The notes: generated from the sequence alone by a model not told the origin. DNA of 64,000 nt from Lentzea xinjiangensis (GCF_900110955.1 NZ_FOFR01000003.1:310001-374000), one strand, 5' to 3'. Shown: positions 52,536 through 61,571, numbered from the stretch's first letter. Numbers and translations: made by a program.

Positions 52536-53810
52536 TCACTCGGGCTTCGGCTGCGGCTCCGCTGTCCTTTCCGCCCCTTCGCTCAGCAGGGAGGCCGGGC
52601 GGACGGCGAGCGAGCCGAAGCGGGATCGGGCCTGGTCAGCGGCTTGCTCCGCTTCGCGCCAGCCGCGTTCCGGGGCGTCGAAGATCAGTTGCTGGGCGGA
52701 GTCGGCGTTGTCAAGGCCCTCTATCCGGACGCCGATCAGGCGGACCGCGCCGGGTGGGACCTGGGTGTCCAGCAGCTCGGCCGCGGTGCGGTAGACCTCC
52801 TGGGTCACGTCGGTGGCGACCGGCAGGGTGCGGGAGCGGGTGATCGTGGTGAAGTCGGCGAAGCGGACTTTGATCGACACCGTCCGGCCGCGCAGGCCCT
52901 TCGCCCGCAGCGACCCCGTCGAGCGTTCCGACAGGCGCAGCAGCTCGCGGCGGAGCACGGCGCGGTCGAGGTGGTCGACCTCGAAGGTCTCCTCCGCGCC
53001 GATCGACTTCTCGCGCGAGGTCGGCACCACCGCGCGGTCGTCGACGCCCGAGGCCAGCGCGTGCAGGTGCTCCGCGAGGGCCACGCCGATCAGGCGGCGC
53101 AGCCGGGGCAGGGGTGTCGCGGCGACGTCGGCGACGGTGCCCAGTCCGAGTTCCTCCAGGCGCGCAGCGGTCTTCGCGCCCACGCCCCACAGAGCGGACA
53201 CCGGCAACGGGTGGAGGAACTCCAGCACGGAAGAAGAAGGCACCACCATCATGCCGTCGGGCTTGCACATGCCGGAGGCGAGCTTCGCGAGGAACTTCGT
53301 CGGCGCCACACCGACCGAACAGGTCACGCCGTGATCAGCGAGAACGCGCGACCTGACCAGTTCCCCCACGCCGCCCGGCGTGAGGCCCAGCCGGCGCAGC
53401 GCCCCGCCGACGTCGAGGAACGCCTCGTCCAGCGACAGCGGCTCCACCAGCGGCGTGATGTCGCGGAAGATCGCCATGACTCCGCGCGACACCTCCTGGT
53501 AGAGGTCGAACTGCGGCGGCAGGTAGACGGCGTCGGGGATCAGGCGGCGGGCATGGGCGGTGGGCATCGCGGAACGCACGCCGTACTCACGGGCGAGGTA
53601 GTTCGCGGAGCACACGACACCGCGTCCGTTGACGCCGCCGACGACGACCGGCACGGAGGCGAGCTCAGGACGTTCGCGGATCTCCACCGACGCGTAGAAG
53701 GCGTCCATGTCGACGTGCAGCATCCGGCAGCCCGTGTCGTCAGGCCACACACCGTCACGTGCACGGAACCGGTCGACCAGGCCGCGTGGCAGGTTCGCAC
53801 TGCGACCCAT
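52536..53810 (-). CDS. dinB: DNA polymerase IV (DinB, Y-family)
   Basis: 424 aa. Palm motifs are HVDMDAFYASVEI (about 35) and PLSLDEAFLDVGG (about 125) with the catalytic Asp/Glu; SVGVAPTKFLAKLASGMCKPDG follows, then the helix-hairpin-helix and the little-finger domain to about 365, and a disordered tail with no clear beta-clamp motif visible. It performs translesion synthesis. ATG 53810 is chosen for AAGGGG 5 bases upstream; GTG 53816 is too close. A perfect LexA box precedes it. Confidence 0.95.
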   Translation of the reverse strand: MGRSANLPRGLVDRFRARDGVWPDDTGCRMLHVDMDAFYASVEIRERPELASVPVVVGGVNGRGVVCSANYLAREYGVRSAMPTAHARRLIPDAVYLPPQFDLYQEVSRGVMAIFRDITPLVEPLSLDEAFLDVGGALRRLGLTPGGVGELVRSRVLADHGVTCSVGVAPTKFLAKLASGMCKPDGMMVVPSSSVLEFLHPLPVSALWGVGAKTAARLEELGLGTVADVAATPLPRLRRLIGVALAEHLHALASGVDDRAVVPTSREKSIGAEETFEVDHLDRAVLRRELLRLSERSTGSLRAKGLRGRTVSIKVRFADFTTITRSRTLPVATDVTQEVYRTAAELLDTQVPPGAVRLIGVRIEGLDNADSAQQLIFDAPERGWREAEQAADQARSRFGSLAVRPASLLSEGAERTAEPQPKPE

Positions 53811-53821
53811 GAACACCCCTT

Positions 53822-53837
53822 TCGAACTCCCGTTCGA
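53822..53837. promoter_or_regulatory. lexA_box: LexA (SOS) box of dinB
   Basis: TCGAACTCCCGTTCGA is TCGAAC-N4-GTTCGA, the exact mycobacterial/actinobacterial SOS consensus, 12 bases before the dinB ATG. LexA should repress dinB until DNA damage. Confidence 0.9.
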
Positions 53838-53845
53838 GTCAAATC

Positions 53846-54943
53846 CTACAGTTTGTACACACGCGTCGCGTTCTCCGACGCGATGAGTCGTGTGATGCGA
53901 TGCGCGTCATCGTCGAGGAACGCCTCGCGGTGCATCCCATCGGCCAAGAAGTCGGACAACGCCTGCCGGAACATCAACGCGCCGAGGTAGTACAACTCGG
54001 GCAGACCGAACGCGTCGGTCGAGAACAGGAATTTGCCGTACGGCACGATCTCCAGCGCCTCGGCGAGGACGCGCGACGCCTGGTGCCCGAGCCCGTGCGT
54101 CGCCAGCCCGAGATCGCAGAACACGTGCGGGAACACCTGCGCGAGATACCCGGCCTGCCGGTGGAACGGGTAGTTGTGCAACAGCAGCACGGGCACGCCC
54201 AACGAAGCCGTGGCGCGCAGGAACGGCGTCAGCAACGACGGGTCGCAGCGGTGCAGATCGATGTCCGAGTCGCCGTAGCCGGCGTGGAACTGCAACGGCA
54301 GCCCGGCGTCCAGCGCCTCCCACGCCAGCCAAGCGATCACCACGGGGTCCGCCAACCGTCCCGAGCCCCACGCCGAGACCGCCCGCACGACGTCCGGGTC
54401 GGCGGGGCGCGCACCCGGCAGGTCGAGCCCGACCCGGTAGGCGGCGACGGATTTCGCCCCCACCGCCGACGAGGAAGCCAGCCGCGAGCGCACCTCGGCG
54501 AGGAAGCCCGACGGCGAGACCGACGGCCGCACCGACTCGGCCAGGTGCTCCAGCCGCACGATCTCGTGCGCGTCCGCTCCCGACGACGAGGCCAGCTCGG
54601 CGCCCGACAGCAGCCGTTCCGGCTGGAACCCGCCGTCCACCAGGAACGTGTGGATCCCCGACGCCATCAGGAAGGTCCGCGACACCTCGGTGATGTGCAG
54701 CGAGTTCCTCCGTTCGAGGTACTCCTCGGCCGAGGCGTGCCGGGGCAGGTCCAGCAGCGGAGCGCACCACCGCCGCACCGCGAAACCGACCGCCGAGTCG
54801 AAGAACGACCCGCCCAGCACGGAGACCTCGTCGGCTTCCAGCAACAACGACTCGAACTCCGCGCGTGTGCTGTCGGTGCGCAGCACACCGTGGCAGTGGT
54901 GGTCGATCAGCCCGGCTTCGGCGACGAACGGCAAGATGCCCAT
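53846..54943 (-). CDS. Amidohydrolase (FluG N-terminal-like)
   Basis: 365 aa TIM-barrel metal-dependent hydrolase. LIDHHCHGVL gives the first HxH-type metal motif, GLPLQFHAGYGDSD and VLLLHNYPFHR the later His ligands, FLFSTDAFGLPELY the final Asp. The same domain is fused to a glutamine-synthetase-like domain in fungal FluG; here the two are divergent, 12 bases apart. It probably hydrolyses an amide made or used by the partner. ATG 54943; TAAGGT just upstream may be either a -10 or ribosome site. Confidence 0.85.
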   Translation of the reverse strand: MGILPFVAEAGLIDHHCHGVLRTDSTRAEFESLLLEADEVSVLGGSFFDSAVGFAVRRWCAPLLDLPRHASAEEYLERRNSLHITEVSRTFLMASGIHTFLVDGGFQPERLLSGAELASSSGADAHEIVRLEHLAESVRPSVSPSGFLAEVRSRLASSSAVGAKSVAAYRVGLDLPGARPADPDVVRAVSAWGSGRLADPVVIAWLAWEALDAGLPLQFHAGYGDSDIDLHRCDPSLLTPFLRATASLGVPVLLLHNYPFHRQAGYLAQVFPHVFCDLGLATHGLGHQASRVLAEALEIVPYGKFLFSTDAFGLPELYYLGALMFRQALSDFLADGMHREAFLDDDAHRITRLIASENATRVYKL

Positions 54944-54955
54944 AACCTTACGATC

Positions 54956-56266
54956 GTGGACTCTGCGGAGCGGGACCAGCGGTTCGACCGGGCGACGGAG
55001 CTCTTCGACGGGCTCAACGCCAAGGGCGTGAGCGTGGTCGCGCTCACCTTCGTCGACAACAGCGGCATCGCGCGCACCAAGTCGGTGCCCCTGCGCAGGC
55101 TGGCGCACGCGGCGGCACACGGCGTCGGCGCGTCACCGGTGTTCGACGTCTTCCTCTTCGACGACTGGATCATCCAGGGCCGGTTCGCCGGCGGGCCGGT
55201 CGGCGACCTGAGGCTGCACCCCGACCTCGACCGCCTCACCGTGCTCGCGGGCCAGCCCGGCTGGGCGTGGGCGCCCGCGGACCGCCACTTCCAGAGCGGT
55301 GTCCCCTACCCGATGGACCAGCGCCTGCAGGCCCGCAAGGCCGTGCGGGCCCTCGCGGGTCAGGGCCTCGCCGCCAAGGCGGGTTTCGAGGTCGAGTGGT
55401 GCGTCGGCAGGCCGGACACCGACGACTGGGTGCCTGCGACCTCCGGCTCCGCGTACGGCCACGCGCGCCAGGTCGAGCTGTCCGACTACTGCGTCGACCT
55501 GCTCACCGCGCTGGACCGGCAGGACGTCGAGGTGCTCCAGTTCCACCCCGAGTACGCCGCCGGCCAGTTCGAGGTCTCGACCGCGCCCGAAGACCCCCTC
55601 GCGGCGGCGGACACCGCCGTGCTGGTCAAGGAGACCGTCCGCGCCGTCACGATCCGGCACGGCATGCGCCCGTCGTTCTCCCCCAAGGTCATCAACGGCG
55701 GTGTGGGCAACGGCGGCCACCTGCACTTCAGCCTCTGGCGCGACGGCGCGAACCTCTTCGAGGGTTTCCAGGACGAAGCCAGGCAGTTCACCGCGGGCGT
55801 GCTCAACCACATACGCGCGTTGTGCGCTGTCGGCTGTCCTTCTCTTGCGAGCTACCTCAGGCTCGTGCCGCACACATGGTCAGCACCGTTCGTGGCGTGG
55901 GGCGAAGAGAACCGCGAGACGGCGCTGCGCCTGGTCCGGGACAACCTGGAGATCAAGTGCTTCGACCTGACCGCGAATCCCTACCTCGTCGTCGCGGGCG
56001 TCGTCGCGGCGGGTCTGGACGGCATCGCGACGCGGGCGAGCCTGCCGGAGGGCCTCACCGTCGACCCGGCGCTGCTCGACGGCGTCCCGCGCCTGCCCAC
56101 GTCCCTCCGGGAGGCCGTCGACGAGTTCGAGAAGGACGCCGTGCTCGTCGAGGCGTTCGGCAAGGAGCTCGCGGGCACGATCGCGGACGTGCGGCGCGGC
56201 GAGATGGAGCGGTACAAGGACGCCAGCGCCCAGGGGATCGCCAACGTCACCCGCTGGCGCCATTGA
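54956..56266 (+). CDS. Glutamine-synthetase-like ligase (gamma-glutamyl type)
   Basis: 436 aa GS-fold protein. The beta-grasp N-domain ends with VSVVALTFVDNSGIARTKSVP; the catalytic domain has FEVEWCVGRP, HPEYAAGQFEVS and NGGVGNGGHLHFSLW, the last being the GS glutamate/ammonia loop. Similar GlnA-like proteins ligate polyamines or other amines to glutamate rather than ammonia. GTG 54956 is the first start after the divergent gene. Its 3' end overlaps the convergent sigma gene by 20 bases. Confidence 0.88.
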   Translation: MDSAERDQRFDRATELFDGLNAKGVSVVALTFVDNSGIARTKSVPLRRLAHAAAHGVGASPVFDVFLFDDWIIQGRFAGGPVGDLRLHPDLDRLTVLAGQPGWAWAPADRHFQSGVPYPMDQRLQARKAVRALAGQGLAAKAGFEVEWCVGRPDTDDWVPATSGSAYGHARQVELSDYCVDLLTALDRQDVEVLQFHPEYAAGQFEVSTAPEDPLAAADTAVLVKETVRAVTIRHGMRPSFSPKVINGGVGNGGHLHFSLWRDGANLFEGFQDEARQFTAGVLNHIRALCAVGCPSLASYLRLVPHTWSAPFVAWGEENRETALRLVRDNLEIKCFDLTANPYLVVAGVVAAGLDGIATRASLPEGLTVDPALLDGVPRLPTSLREAVDEFEKDAVLVEAFGKELAGTIADVRRGEMERYKDASAQGIANVTRWRH

Positions 56267-56975
56267 TCTCCTTGCGCAGCTTCGCCAACGCGCGGTGCTG
56301 AGCGACCCGCACCGCGCCGGGCGTCGAGCCGACGGCCTCCGCCGTCTCCTCCGCCGACAGCCCGACCACCACGCGCAGCACGACGATCTCGCGCTGCTTC
56401 TCGGGCAGCACCCGCAGGAGCGCGGCCATCCGGTCGGACAGCTCGCCCTGCATCGCCCGCTGCTCCGGCCCGGCCGCGGTGTCCATCGACTCCGGCAGCT
56501 CCGGCACCGCCTCGGCGCGGTTGCGCGCGAAGCTGCGGAACGAGTCGGCGACCTTGTGCGCCGCGATGCCGTAGACGAACGCCAGGAACGGACGTCCCTG
56601 GTCGCGGTACGAAGGCAACGCCGTGAGCACGGCGAGGCAGACGTCCTGCGCGACGTCGTCCGCCGACGCGAACGAACCGACGCGCGCACGGCAGTACCGG
56701 ACGACCAACGGCCGGATCGTGCCCAGCAGCCGTTCGATCGCCTGTCGATCACCGGCGACCGCGCGCGCAACGTGGTCATCAGCGGCTTCGGGCCGCCGTG
56801 AGTAGTAGGTGGGCGGAGGCGGGTCGACCGGTTCCCGTGCGCCGCCCCCGGTCCGCTCCACCAGCGCGTCGAGAGTGCCGCTCGGCGCGCTGACCGGCCC
56901 GCCGACGGACGAGCGCTGAACGGCGTCCGCAGGGACCTTGCGGTGCAGGCCGGGTGTGAAGTCCACGCAGATCAC
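56247..56975 (-). CDS. ECF sigma factor, paralogue 1
   Basis: 242 aa. A 70-residue Pro/Gly-rich N-terminal extension precedes sigma region 2 (YCRARVGSFASADDVAQDVCLAVL; GRPFLAFVYGIAAHKVAD) and region 4 (LPEKQREIVVLRVVVGLSAEETAEAV). It belongs to the SigD/ShbA-like ECF group in appearance. GTG 56975 overlaps the stop of the upstream sigma-like gene, so the two are coupled. No anti-sigma gene is adjacent. Confidence 0.9.
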   Translation of the reverse strand: MICVDFTPGLHRKVPADAVQRSSVGGPVSAPSGTLDALVERTGGGAREPVDPPPPTYYSRRPEAADDHVARAVAGDRQAIERLLGTIRPLVVRYCRARVGSFASADDVAQDVCLAVLTALPSYRDQGRPFLAFVYGIAAHKVADSFRSFARNRAEAVPELPESMDTAAGPEQRAMQGELSDRMAALLRVLPEKQREIVVLRVVVGLSAEETAEAVGSTPGAVRVAQHRALAKLRKEINGASG

Positions 56976-57649
56976 CGTTCCTCGTCTGGATGCCGACGCG
57001 CGGAGAGCCGCGCCCGCCGGATCCGTCCTTCGACCGCGCGCGGGGTGAGCCGCAGCAGCTCACCGATCTCCGCGTGCGAGTAGCCCTGGTCATGGAGGAA
57101 GAGCAACCGCCTGCTGTCCTCGCTCAACGCCGCGAAGGCCGCGTCGACCGCCTGCTGCTCGATGACCGCGTCCTCGGGGGTGCCCTCGGCCACCACGTTC
57201 TCGAGCGAGGCGAGGGTGTCCACCAGCCGCACGTCCTGCCAGCCGTTCACCCGCGTCTGCCAGCGCCGGTAGACGTTCGGGAACGCGAGCACGCAGGCGT
57301 TGACGAAGTACTCGGTCAACGGCAGCTCGTGGTCGACCGACCACTCCTTGCCGAGCAGTCCCCGGTCGCGGAAGTAGACGAACCCCTCGAACACCGCGTC
57401 GCTCGCCAGTTCCTCGGCCTCCTGCGGCGGGATGTCCTGCCGTTGCAGGTACCGCCCCTGCTGCCCGCAGCGGGAGAACATCGCTCCGGAGCTGACGAGG
57501 CGGGCGACGATCTGGAGACCACGCGCGAGGAGCTGGCGGTGGAACTGGTCCCAGAGCGGCCCGGACAGCCCCGACTCGCGGAAGTGCTGCACCAGCACCC
57601 CGTCGACGCGCAGCCGCTCGGCGGCAAGCGCTGAGTCCGAGCTTCCCAT
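56972..57649 (-). CDS. Divergent sigma-70-family protein coupled to ECF paralogue 1
   Basis: 225 aa. The C-terminal region 4 is clear (LSEDSRRLLFLHDQGYSHAEIGELLRLTPRAVEGRIRRAR); the middle (FEGFVYFRDRG...YFVNACVLAFPNVYRRW) looks like a region 2 relative but lacks the canonical core-binding motif. It may be a sigma factor or a regulator of the sigma gene it precedes and overlaps (GTGA). AGGGGGC precedes ATG 57649. Confidence 0.75.
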   Translation of the reverse strand: MGSSDSALAAERLRVDGVLVQHFRESGLSGPLWDQFHRQLLARGLQIVARLVSSGAMFSRCGQQGRYLQRQDIPPQEAEELASDAVFEGFVYFRDRGLLGKEWSVDHELPLTEYFVNACVLAFPNVYRRWQTRVNGWQDVRLVDTLASLENVVAEGTPEDAVIEQQAVDAAFAALSEDSRRLLFLHDQGYSHAEIGELLRLTPRAVEGRIRRARLSARRHPDEER

Positions 57650-57751
57650 GCCCCCTGGTCCTTATGTCGGCGTCTTCCTGCCCATAGGTATGTCGTTTGG
57701 GTGCGTCCACCCCACGCACTCCACACGACTAGTCACAAATGCAAACGAATG

Positions 57752-58318
57752 TCACCCGATCGGGACACTCAGAGCGGTGATTTCCTTGCGAAGTCGTCCC
57801 AGAGCGCGGTGCTGGGCAACACGAACGGCACCCGGCGTCGACCCGACGGCCTCCGCGGTCTCCTCCGCCGACAGGCCCACGACGACGCGCAGCACGAGGA
57901 TCTCCCGCTGCTTGCCGGGAAGGACGTGCAGCAGCCGCCCGAGGGTTCCGCTCAGCTCGTCCCGGAGCACGAACTCCTCGGGTCCGGCGCCCCGCACGGG
58001 CTGGTCGGGAACGTCGGCCATCGACTCCGCGCGGTTGCGGGCCAGCGCGCGGTGCGCGTCGGCGACCTTGTGCGCCGCGATGCCGTAGACGAACGCCAGG
58101 AAGGGCCGCCCCTGCTCCCGGTAGCTCGGCAACGCCTTCAGCACGGCCAGGCAGACGTCCTGAGCAACGTCGTCCGCGGTCGTCGCGGAACGGCCCACGC
58201 GAGCGCGGCAGTACTTCACCACCAGTGGCCTCAGGTAGCGGAGTAGCTGGTCAACTGCCCTGCGATCCCCGTCCACAGCGAGCTTGACCAGCTCCGCGGA
58301 CAACGCCGAAGTCTCCAT
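57752..58318 (-). CDS. ECF sigma factor, paralogue 2
   Basis: 188 aa. Region 2 (YCRARVGRSATTADDVAQDVCLAVLKALPSY) and region 4 (LPGKQREILVLRVVVGLSAEETAEAVGSTPGAVR) are nearly identical in type to the neighbours at 56247 and 58549. Start taken at ATG 58318 where the family sequence begins. The C-terminus is short (ITALSVPIG). No anti-sigma gene lies beside it. Confidence 0.92.
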   Translation of the reverse strand: METSALSAELVKLAVDGDRRAVDQLLRYLRPLVVKYCRARVGRSATTADDVAQDVCLAVLKALPSYREQGRPFLAFVYGIAAHKVADAHRALARNRAESMADVPDQPVRGAGPEEFVLRDELSGTLGRLLHVLPGKQREILVLRVVVGLSAEETAEAVGSTPGAVRVAQHRALGRLRKEITALSVPIG

Positions 58319-58548
58319 CCGAAACGTCCCCTCGTCTCCATCCCGGAGAGGAGACGTGCGGAGCGTCACTCCTTATGCGGAAAGTAGGGGGAACCTTCGA
58401 ACGTCACCCGTTTGTTGCAACGCGCGGCGCGAATCACTGGGTATGGGGCGACCACGGCACGTAACCGAAACCGGCGCGTTCCGCCAATCCGGTGATTTCA
58501 TGACTGGTAACCGAACCATGCCGTGTCTTGTCCACCACACCGCGCCGG

Positions 58549-59118
58549 TCAGATCAGCTCGTCGATCCCCACGGACGACCGCAGCTTGGCCAGGGCGCGG
58601 TGCTGAGCCACCCGCACGGCTCCCGGCGTCGAGCCGATCGCCTCGGCGGTCTCCTCCGCCGTCAGGCCGACCACGACCCGCAGCAGCAGGATCTCGCGCT
58701 GCTTGTCCGGCAGGCCTCGCAGCAACTGGCCCAGCCGCGCCGACAGCGACCCGAGCAGCGCGTTCTCCTCCGGGTCGACGGCCCGCGACGGCCCGTCCGG
58801 CACCTCGGCGACGGGCTCGGACCGGTTGCGCGCCGACACCCGGTGGGCGTCCGCGACCTTGTGCGAGGCGATGCCGTACACGAACGCCAGGAACGGTCTT
58901 CCCTGCTCGCGGTAGGTGGGCAACGCCGTCAGCACCGCCAGGCAGACCTCCTGCGCCACGTCGTCCGCCGACGCGTACGCGCGCTCGTTGCGTCCAACGC
59001 GCGCACGGCAGTACTTCGCCACGAGCGGGCGAACAGAGGCCAGCAACCGTTCGACGGCATGCCGGTCACCCGCGACGGCCTCGTTCACGAGCGAGGCCAG
59101 CAGGTCGGAACTCTCCAT
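58549..59118 (-). CDS. ECF sigma factor, paralogue 3
   Basis: 189 aa. It has the same region 2 and region 4 blocks as paralogues 1 and 2, with a three-residue insert (NERAYASADD) in region 2. ATG 59118 begins MESSDLLASLVNEAV, matching METSALSAELVKLAV of paralogue 2. It lies in tandem with paralogue 2 (230-base gap); direct repeats GGGACCA lie upstream. Confidence 0.92.
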   Translation of the reverse strand: MESSDLLASLVNEAVAGDRHAVERLLASVRPLVAKYCRARVGRNERAYASADDVAQEVCLAVLTALPTYREQGRPFLAFVYGIASHKVADAHRVSARNRSEPVAEVPDGPSRAVDPEENALLGSLSARLGQLLRGLPDKQREILLLRVVVGLTAEETAEAIGSTPGAVRVAQHRALAKLRSSVGIDELI

Positions 59119-59173
59119 GGCGTTGGTCCCTACGTCGACAGCGGAGACTCTATCTTTCGCCGCAGACTCGTTT

Positions 59174-59203
59174 GGGACCACTTATCGGGACCAGGAACGT
59201 CCC
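59174..59203. promoter_or_regulatory. GGGACCA direct repeats upstream of sigma paralogue 3
   Basis: GGGACCA at 59174-59180 and 59187-59193 (13-base period), followed by ACGTCCC (59197-59203), about 55-85 bases before ATG 59118. A possible autoregulatory or activator site. Confidence 0.3.
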
Positions 59204-59218
59204 GATTGCAAACGCTTC

Positions 59219-59938
59219 TCAGGCGGATCGGCGGGCGAGCACGTGCAGCCGGGCGGCCACGTCGCGCAGGGGAGACCGCGTGGCGGCGGCCAGTTCCAGC
59301 TCGGCGAGCGCGTCGGCGGCGCCAGGGTTCGCATCCAGCACGACACCGGGCACCAGCTCAGAAACTACGCCGTGACCTTGCAGGATTTCGACAGTGAGGC
59401 CGGACTCGACGACGAGTTCCTCCAGCCCGGCGACGTCGAAGCGGCGCTGCAACGGGTCGCGGGTGCCCGCGAGCTGGCCCGCGTCGTCGTCCAGCAACCT
59501 GCGCGCGTCCACGATCCGGCCCGCGATCGCGCGGTGCAGAATCGCCGCGAACTTGTTCGCGACCAGCACCGACACCGCCCCGCCCGGCGTGACGGCGGCG
59601 GCCAGCGCGGCCAGCGCGGCCGGTGCGTCGTCCACGACCTCCAGCAGGCCGTGCGCCAGCACCAGGTCCGCCTCACCGGCGGCGACGCCCAACGAGTCGG
59701 TGTCGCCCTGAACCGCGTCGATCGTCACACCGGCCTCGCGCGCACGGGTGTGCAGCGTGGCCAATGCGTTCGGTGAGGGCTCCACGACCTTGACCACGCA
59801 CCCCGCCGCGGCGAGGGGCACAGCCCAGACACCACTGCCACCGCCGACGTCGAGCACACGCGGCGCTTCCCCACCCTTGCGGGCACGCACGGCGGCCAAT
59901 TCGGCGTCGAGCACCCTGTGTACGGCGTCCGGTCGCAT
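59219..59938 (-). CDS. SAM-dependent methyltransferase
   Basis: 239 aa class I methyltransferase. Motif I VLDVGGGSGVWAVPLAAAG (about 28), acidic VEPSPNAL and ADLVLAHGLLEVVDD are present. Substrate unknown; similar proteins are annotated as type 11 small-molecule methyltransferases. ATG 59938 fits the family start. It is divergent from parA, with a 33-base gap. Confidence 0.9.
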   Translation of the reverse strand: MRPDAVHRVLDAELAAVRARKGGEAPRVLDVGGGSGVWAVPLAAAGCVVKVVEPSPNALATLHTRAREAGVTIDAVQGDTDSLGVAAGEADLVLAHGLLEVVDDAPAALAALAAAVTPGGAVSVLVANKFAAILHRAIAGRIVDARRLLDDDAGQLAGTRDPLQRRFDVAGLEELVVESGLTVEILQGHGVVSELVPGVVLDANPGAADALAELELAAATRSPLRDVAARLHVLARRSA

Positions 59939-59971
59939 GGCACACAGAGTAGGAGACCCTAGAGTAGGTCT

Positions 59972-60817
59972 GTGCATACGGTGTCCGTGCTCAGCCTCAA
60001 GGGAGGCGTCGGCAAGACGACGGTGGTGCTCGGCCTCGCGTCGGCCGCCCTCCGCCGTGGCGTCCGCACGCTGGTGATCGACCTCGACCCGCAGTGCAAC
60101 GCCACGTCGACGCTGGAGCCAGAGGAGTCCAAGGCCAGCATCTACGACGTCCTGCAGGACCCGTCCGAGGAGAACCTGGAGGAGGCGATCCGCCCGAGCA
60201 GGTGGGGCGACGGCATCGACGTGCTGTCCGGGTCCGAGGACGCCGAGCTGCTCAACCACCCCGATCCGAACGAGTCGCGGCTGCACCGGCTGAAGGACGC
60301 CTTGCGCACGTTGCGGGACATGTACGACGAGTTCCCGTACGACCTCGTGCTGCTCGACTGCCCGCCGTCGCTCGGCCAGCTGACCCGCTCGGCGCTGGTG
60401 GCGGCCGACCGCGCGCTGCTGGTCACCGAGCCCACGATGTTCGCGGTCGCGGGCGTGCAGCGGGCGTTCGAGGCGGTGCAGAACGAGCGCGAGCAGAACA
60501 ACGCCGACCTGCAGCCGCTGGGCGTCGTGGTGAACCGGGTGCGGCCCCGCTCGCACGAGCACCAGTTCCGCATCGAGGAGCTGCGCGACATCTTCGGCCC
60601 GCTGGTGATGCCGGTGGCGCTGCCGGACCGGCTCGCGGTGCAGCAGGCGCAGGGCGCGTGCATGCCGATCCACGAGTGGGGCACACCAGGCGCGCGCGAG
60701 GTGGCGCTCGCGTTCAACCTGCTGCTCGCCCGCATCCAGCGCATCTCCCGCAGCCGGCGCCGGGCCGTGCACCACGACTTCGACGACGACGAGATCCAGG
60801 AAGCGGTGGATGCCTGA
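59972..60817 (+). CDS. Orphan ParA-like ATPase
   Basis: 281 aa. Deviant Walker A SLKGGVGKTT (about 9), switch motifs VIDLDPQCNAT and LVLLDCPPSLGQLTRSAL are present, characteristic of ParA/Soj ATPases. No ParB or parS is visible, so it may position some other cargo. The GTG at 59972 follows TAGAGT about 6-8 bases upstream, consistent with leaderless expression. It overlaps the nei gene by 8 bases. Confidence 0.9.
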   Translation: MHTVSVLSLKGGVGKTTVVLGLASAALRRGVRTLVIDLDPQCNATSTLEPEESKASIYDVLQDPSEENLEEAIRPSRWGDGIDVLSGSEDAELLNHPDPNESRLHRLKDALRTLRDMYDEFPYDLVLLDCPPSLGQLTRSALVAADRALLVTEPTMFAVAGVQRAFEAVQNEREQNNADLQPLGVVVNRVRPRSHEHQFRIEELRDIFGPLVMPVALPDRLAVQQAQGACMPIHEWGTPGAREVALAFNLLLARIQRISRSRRRAVHHDFDDDEIQEAVDA

Positions 60818-61571
60818 GGGCGACACCGTCTTCCTGGCGGGCAAGCGCATGCACGACGCGCTCGCCGGGAAGACGCTGCTGCGGGGAGAGCTGCGCCACC
60901 CCAGGCTGGCCACGATCGACCTGGCCGGCCTGGACGTGCTCGGCGTGCGCACCTACGGCAAGCACATGTTCACCCACTTCTCCGACGGCAACAGCCTGCG
61001 CAGCCACTTCCGGATGGACGGCGCGTGGCACCTCTACCGGCCGGGCGAGCGCTGGCGCCGTCCCGCGCACCAGGCCCGTGCGGTGTTCGAGGTGGACGAC
61101 CGGCAGGCCATCGGATTCGCGTTGCACGACATGGAGTTCGTTCCCACCGTGCGCGAGGACGAACTCATCTCGCACCTCGGGCCTGATCTTCTCGCGGACG
61201 ACTTCGACGCCGCTGAGGCCGTACGGCGGTTGACCGCGGATCCTTCGCGACCTATCGGGATCGCATTGCTGGACCAGCGGGTGATGGCCGGCGTCGGCAA
61301 TCTCTACCGCGCGGAAGTGTGTTTCCTGTTGCGCGTTCTGCCGACGGCCCCGGTGTCGTCCGTGGACGCCTCGCGTGCGGTTGCGTTGTCGAGGAAGCTG
61401 TTGCAGGCCAACCAGTGGCGGCCCGAACAGTCCACGACGGGCGACCTGCGCGTGCAGCACTACGTTTTCGAGCGCACGGGCAGGCCTTGTTTGCGGTGCC
61501 GCACGAGAGTCCGATCGGGCGAGATGGACGGCAGATTCGTGTACTTCTGCCCGAAATGCCAGTCCGGTTGA
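60810..61571 (+). CDS. nei: Nei/Fpg-family DNA glycosylase (endonuclease VIII type)
   Basis: 253 aa. The N-terminal PEGDTVFLAG gives the catalytic Pro and Glu, a helix-two-turn-helix lies near residue 150-175, and the C-terminal zinc finger has CLRCRTRV and FCPKCQSG. It excises oxidised pyrimidines and nicks the DNA. EGD rather than ELP suggests the Nei branch. It overlaps parA and is followed at 32 bases by the P450 gene. Confidence 0.93.
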   Translation: MPEGDTVFLAGKRMHDALAGKTLLRGELRHPRLATIDLAGLDVLGVRTYGKHMFTHFSDGNSLRSHFRMDGAWHLYRPGERWRRPAHQARAVFEVDDRQAIGFALHDMEFVPTVREDELISHLGPDLLADDFDAAEAVRRLTADPSRPIGIALLDQRVMAGVGNLYRAEVCFLLRVLPTAPVSSVDASRAVALSRKLLQANQWRPEQSTTGDLRVQHYVFERTGRPCLRCRTRVRSGEMDGRFVYFCPKCQSG

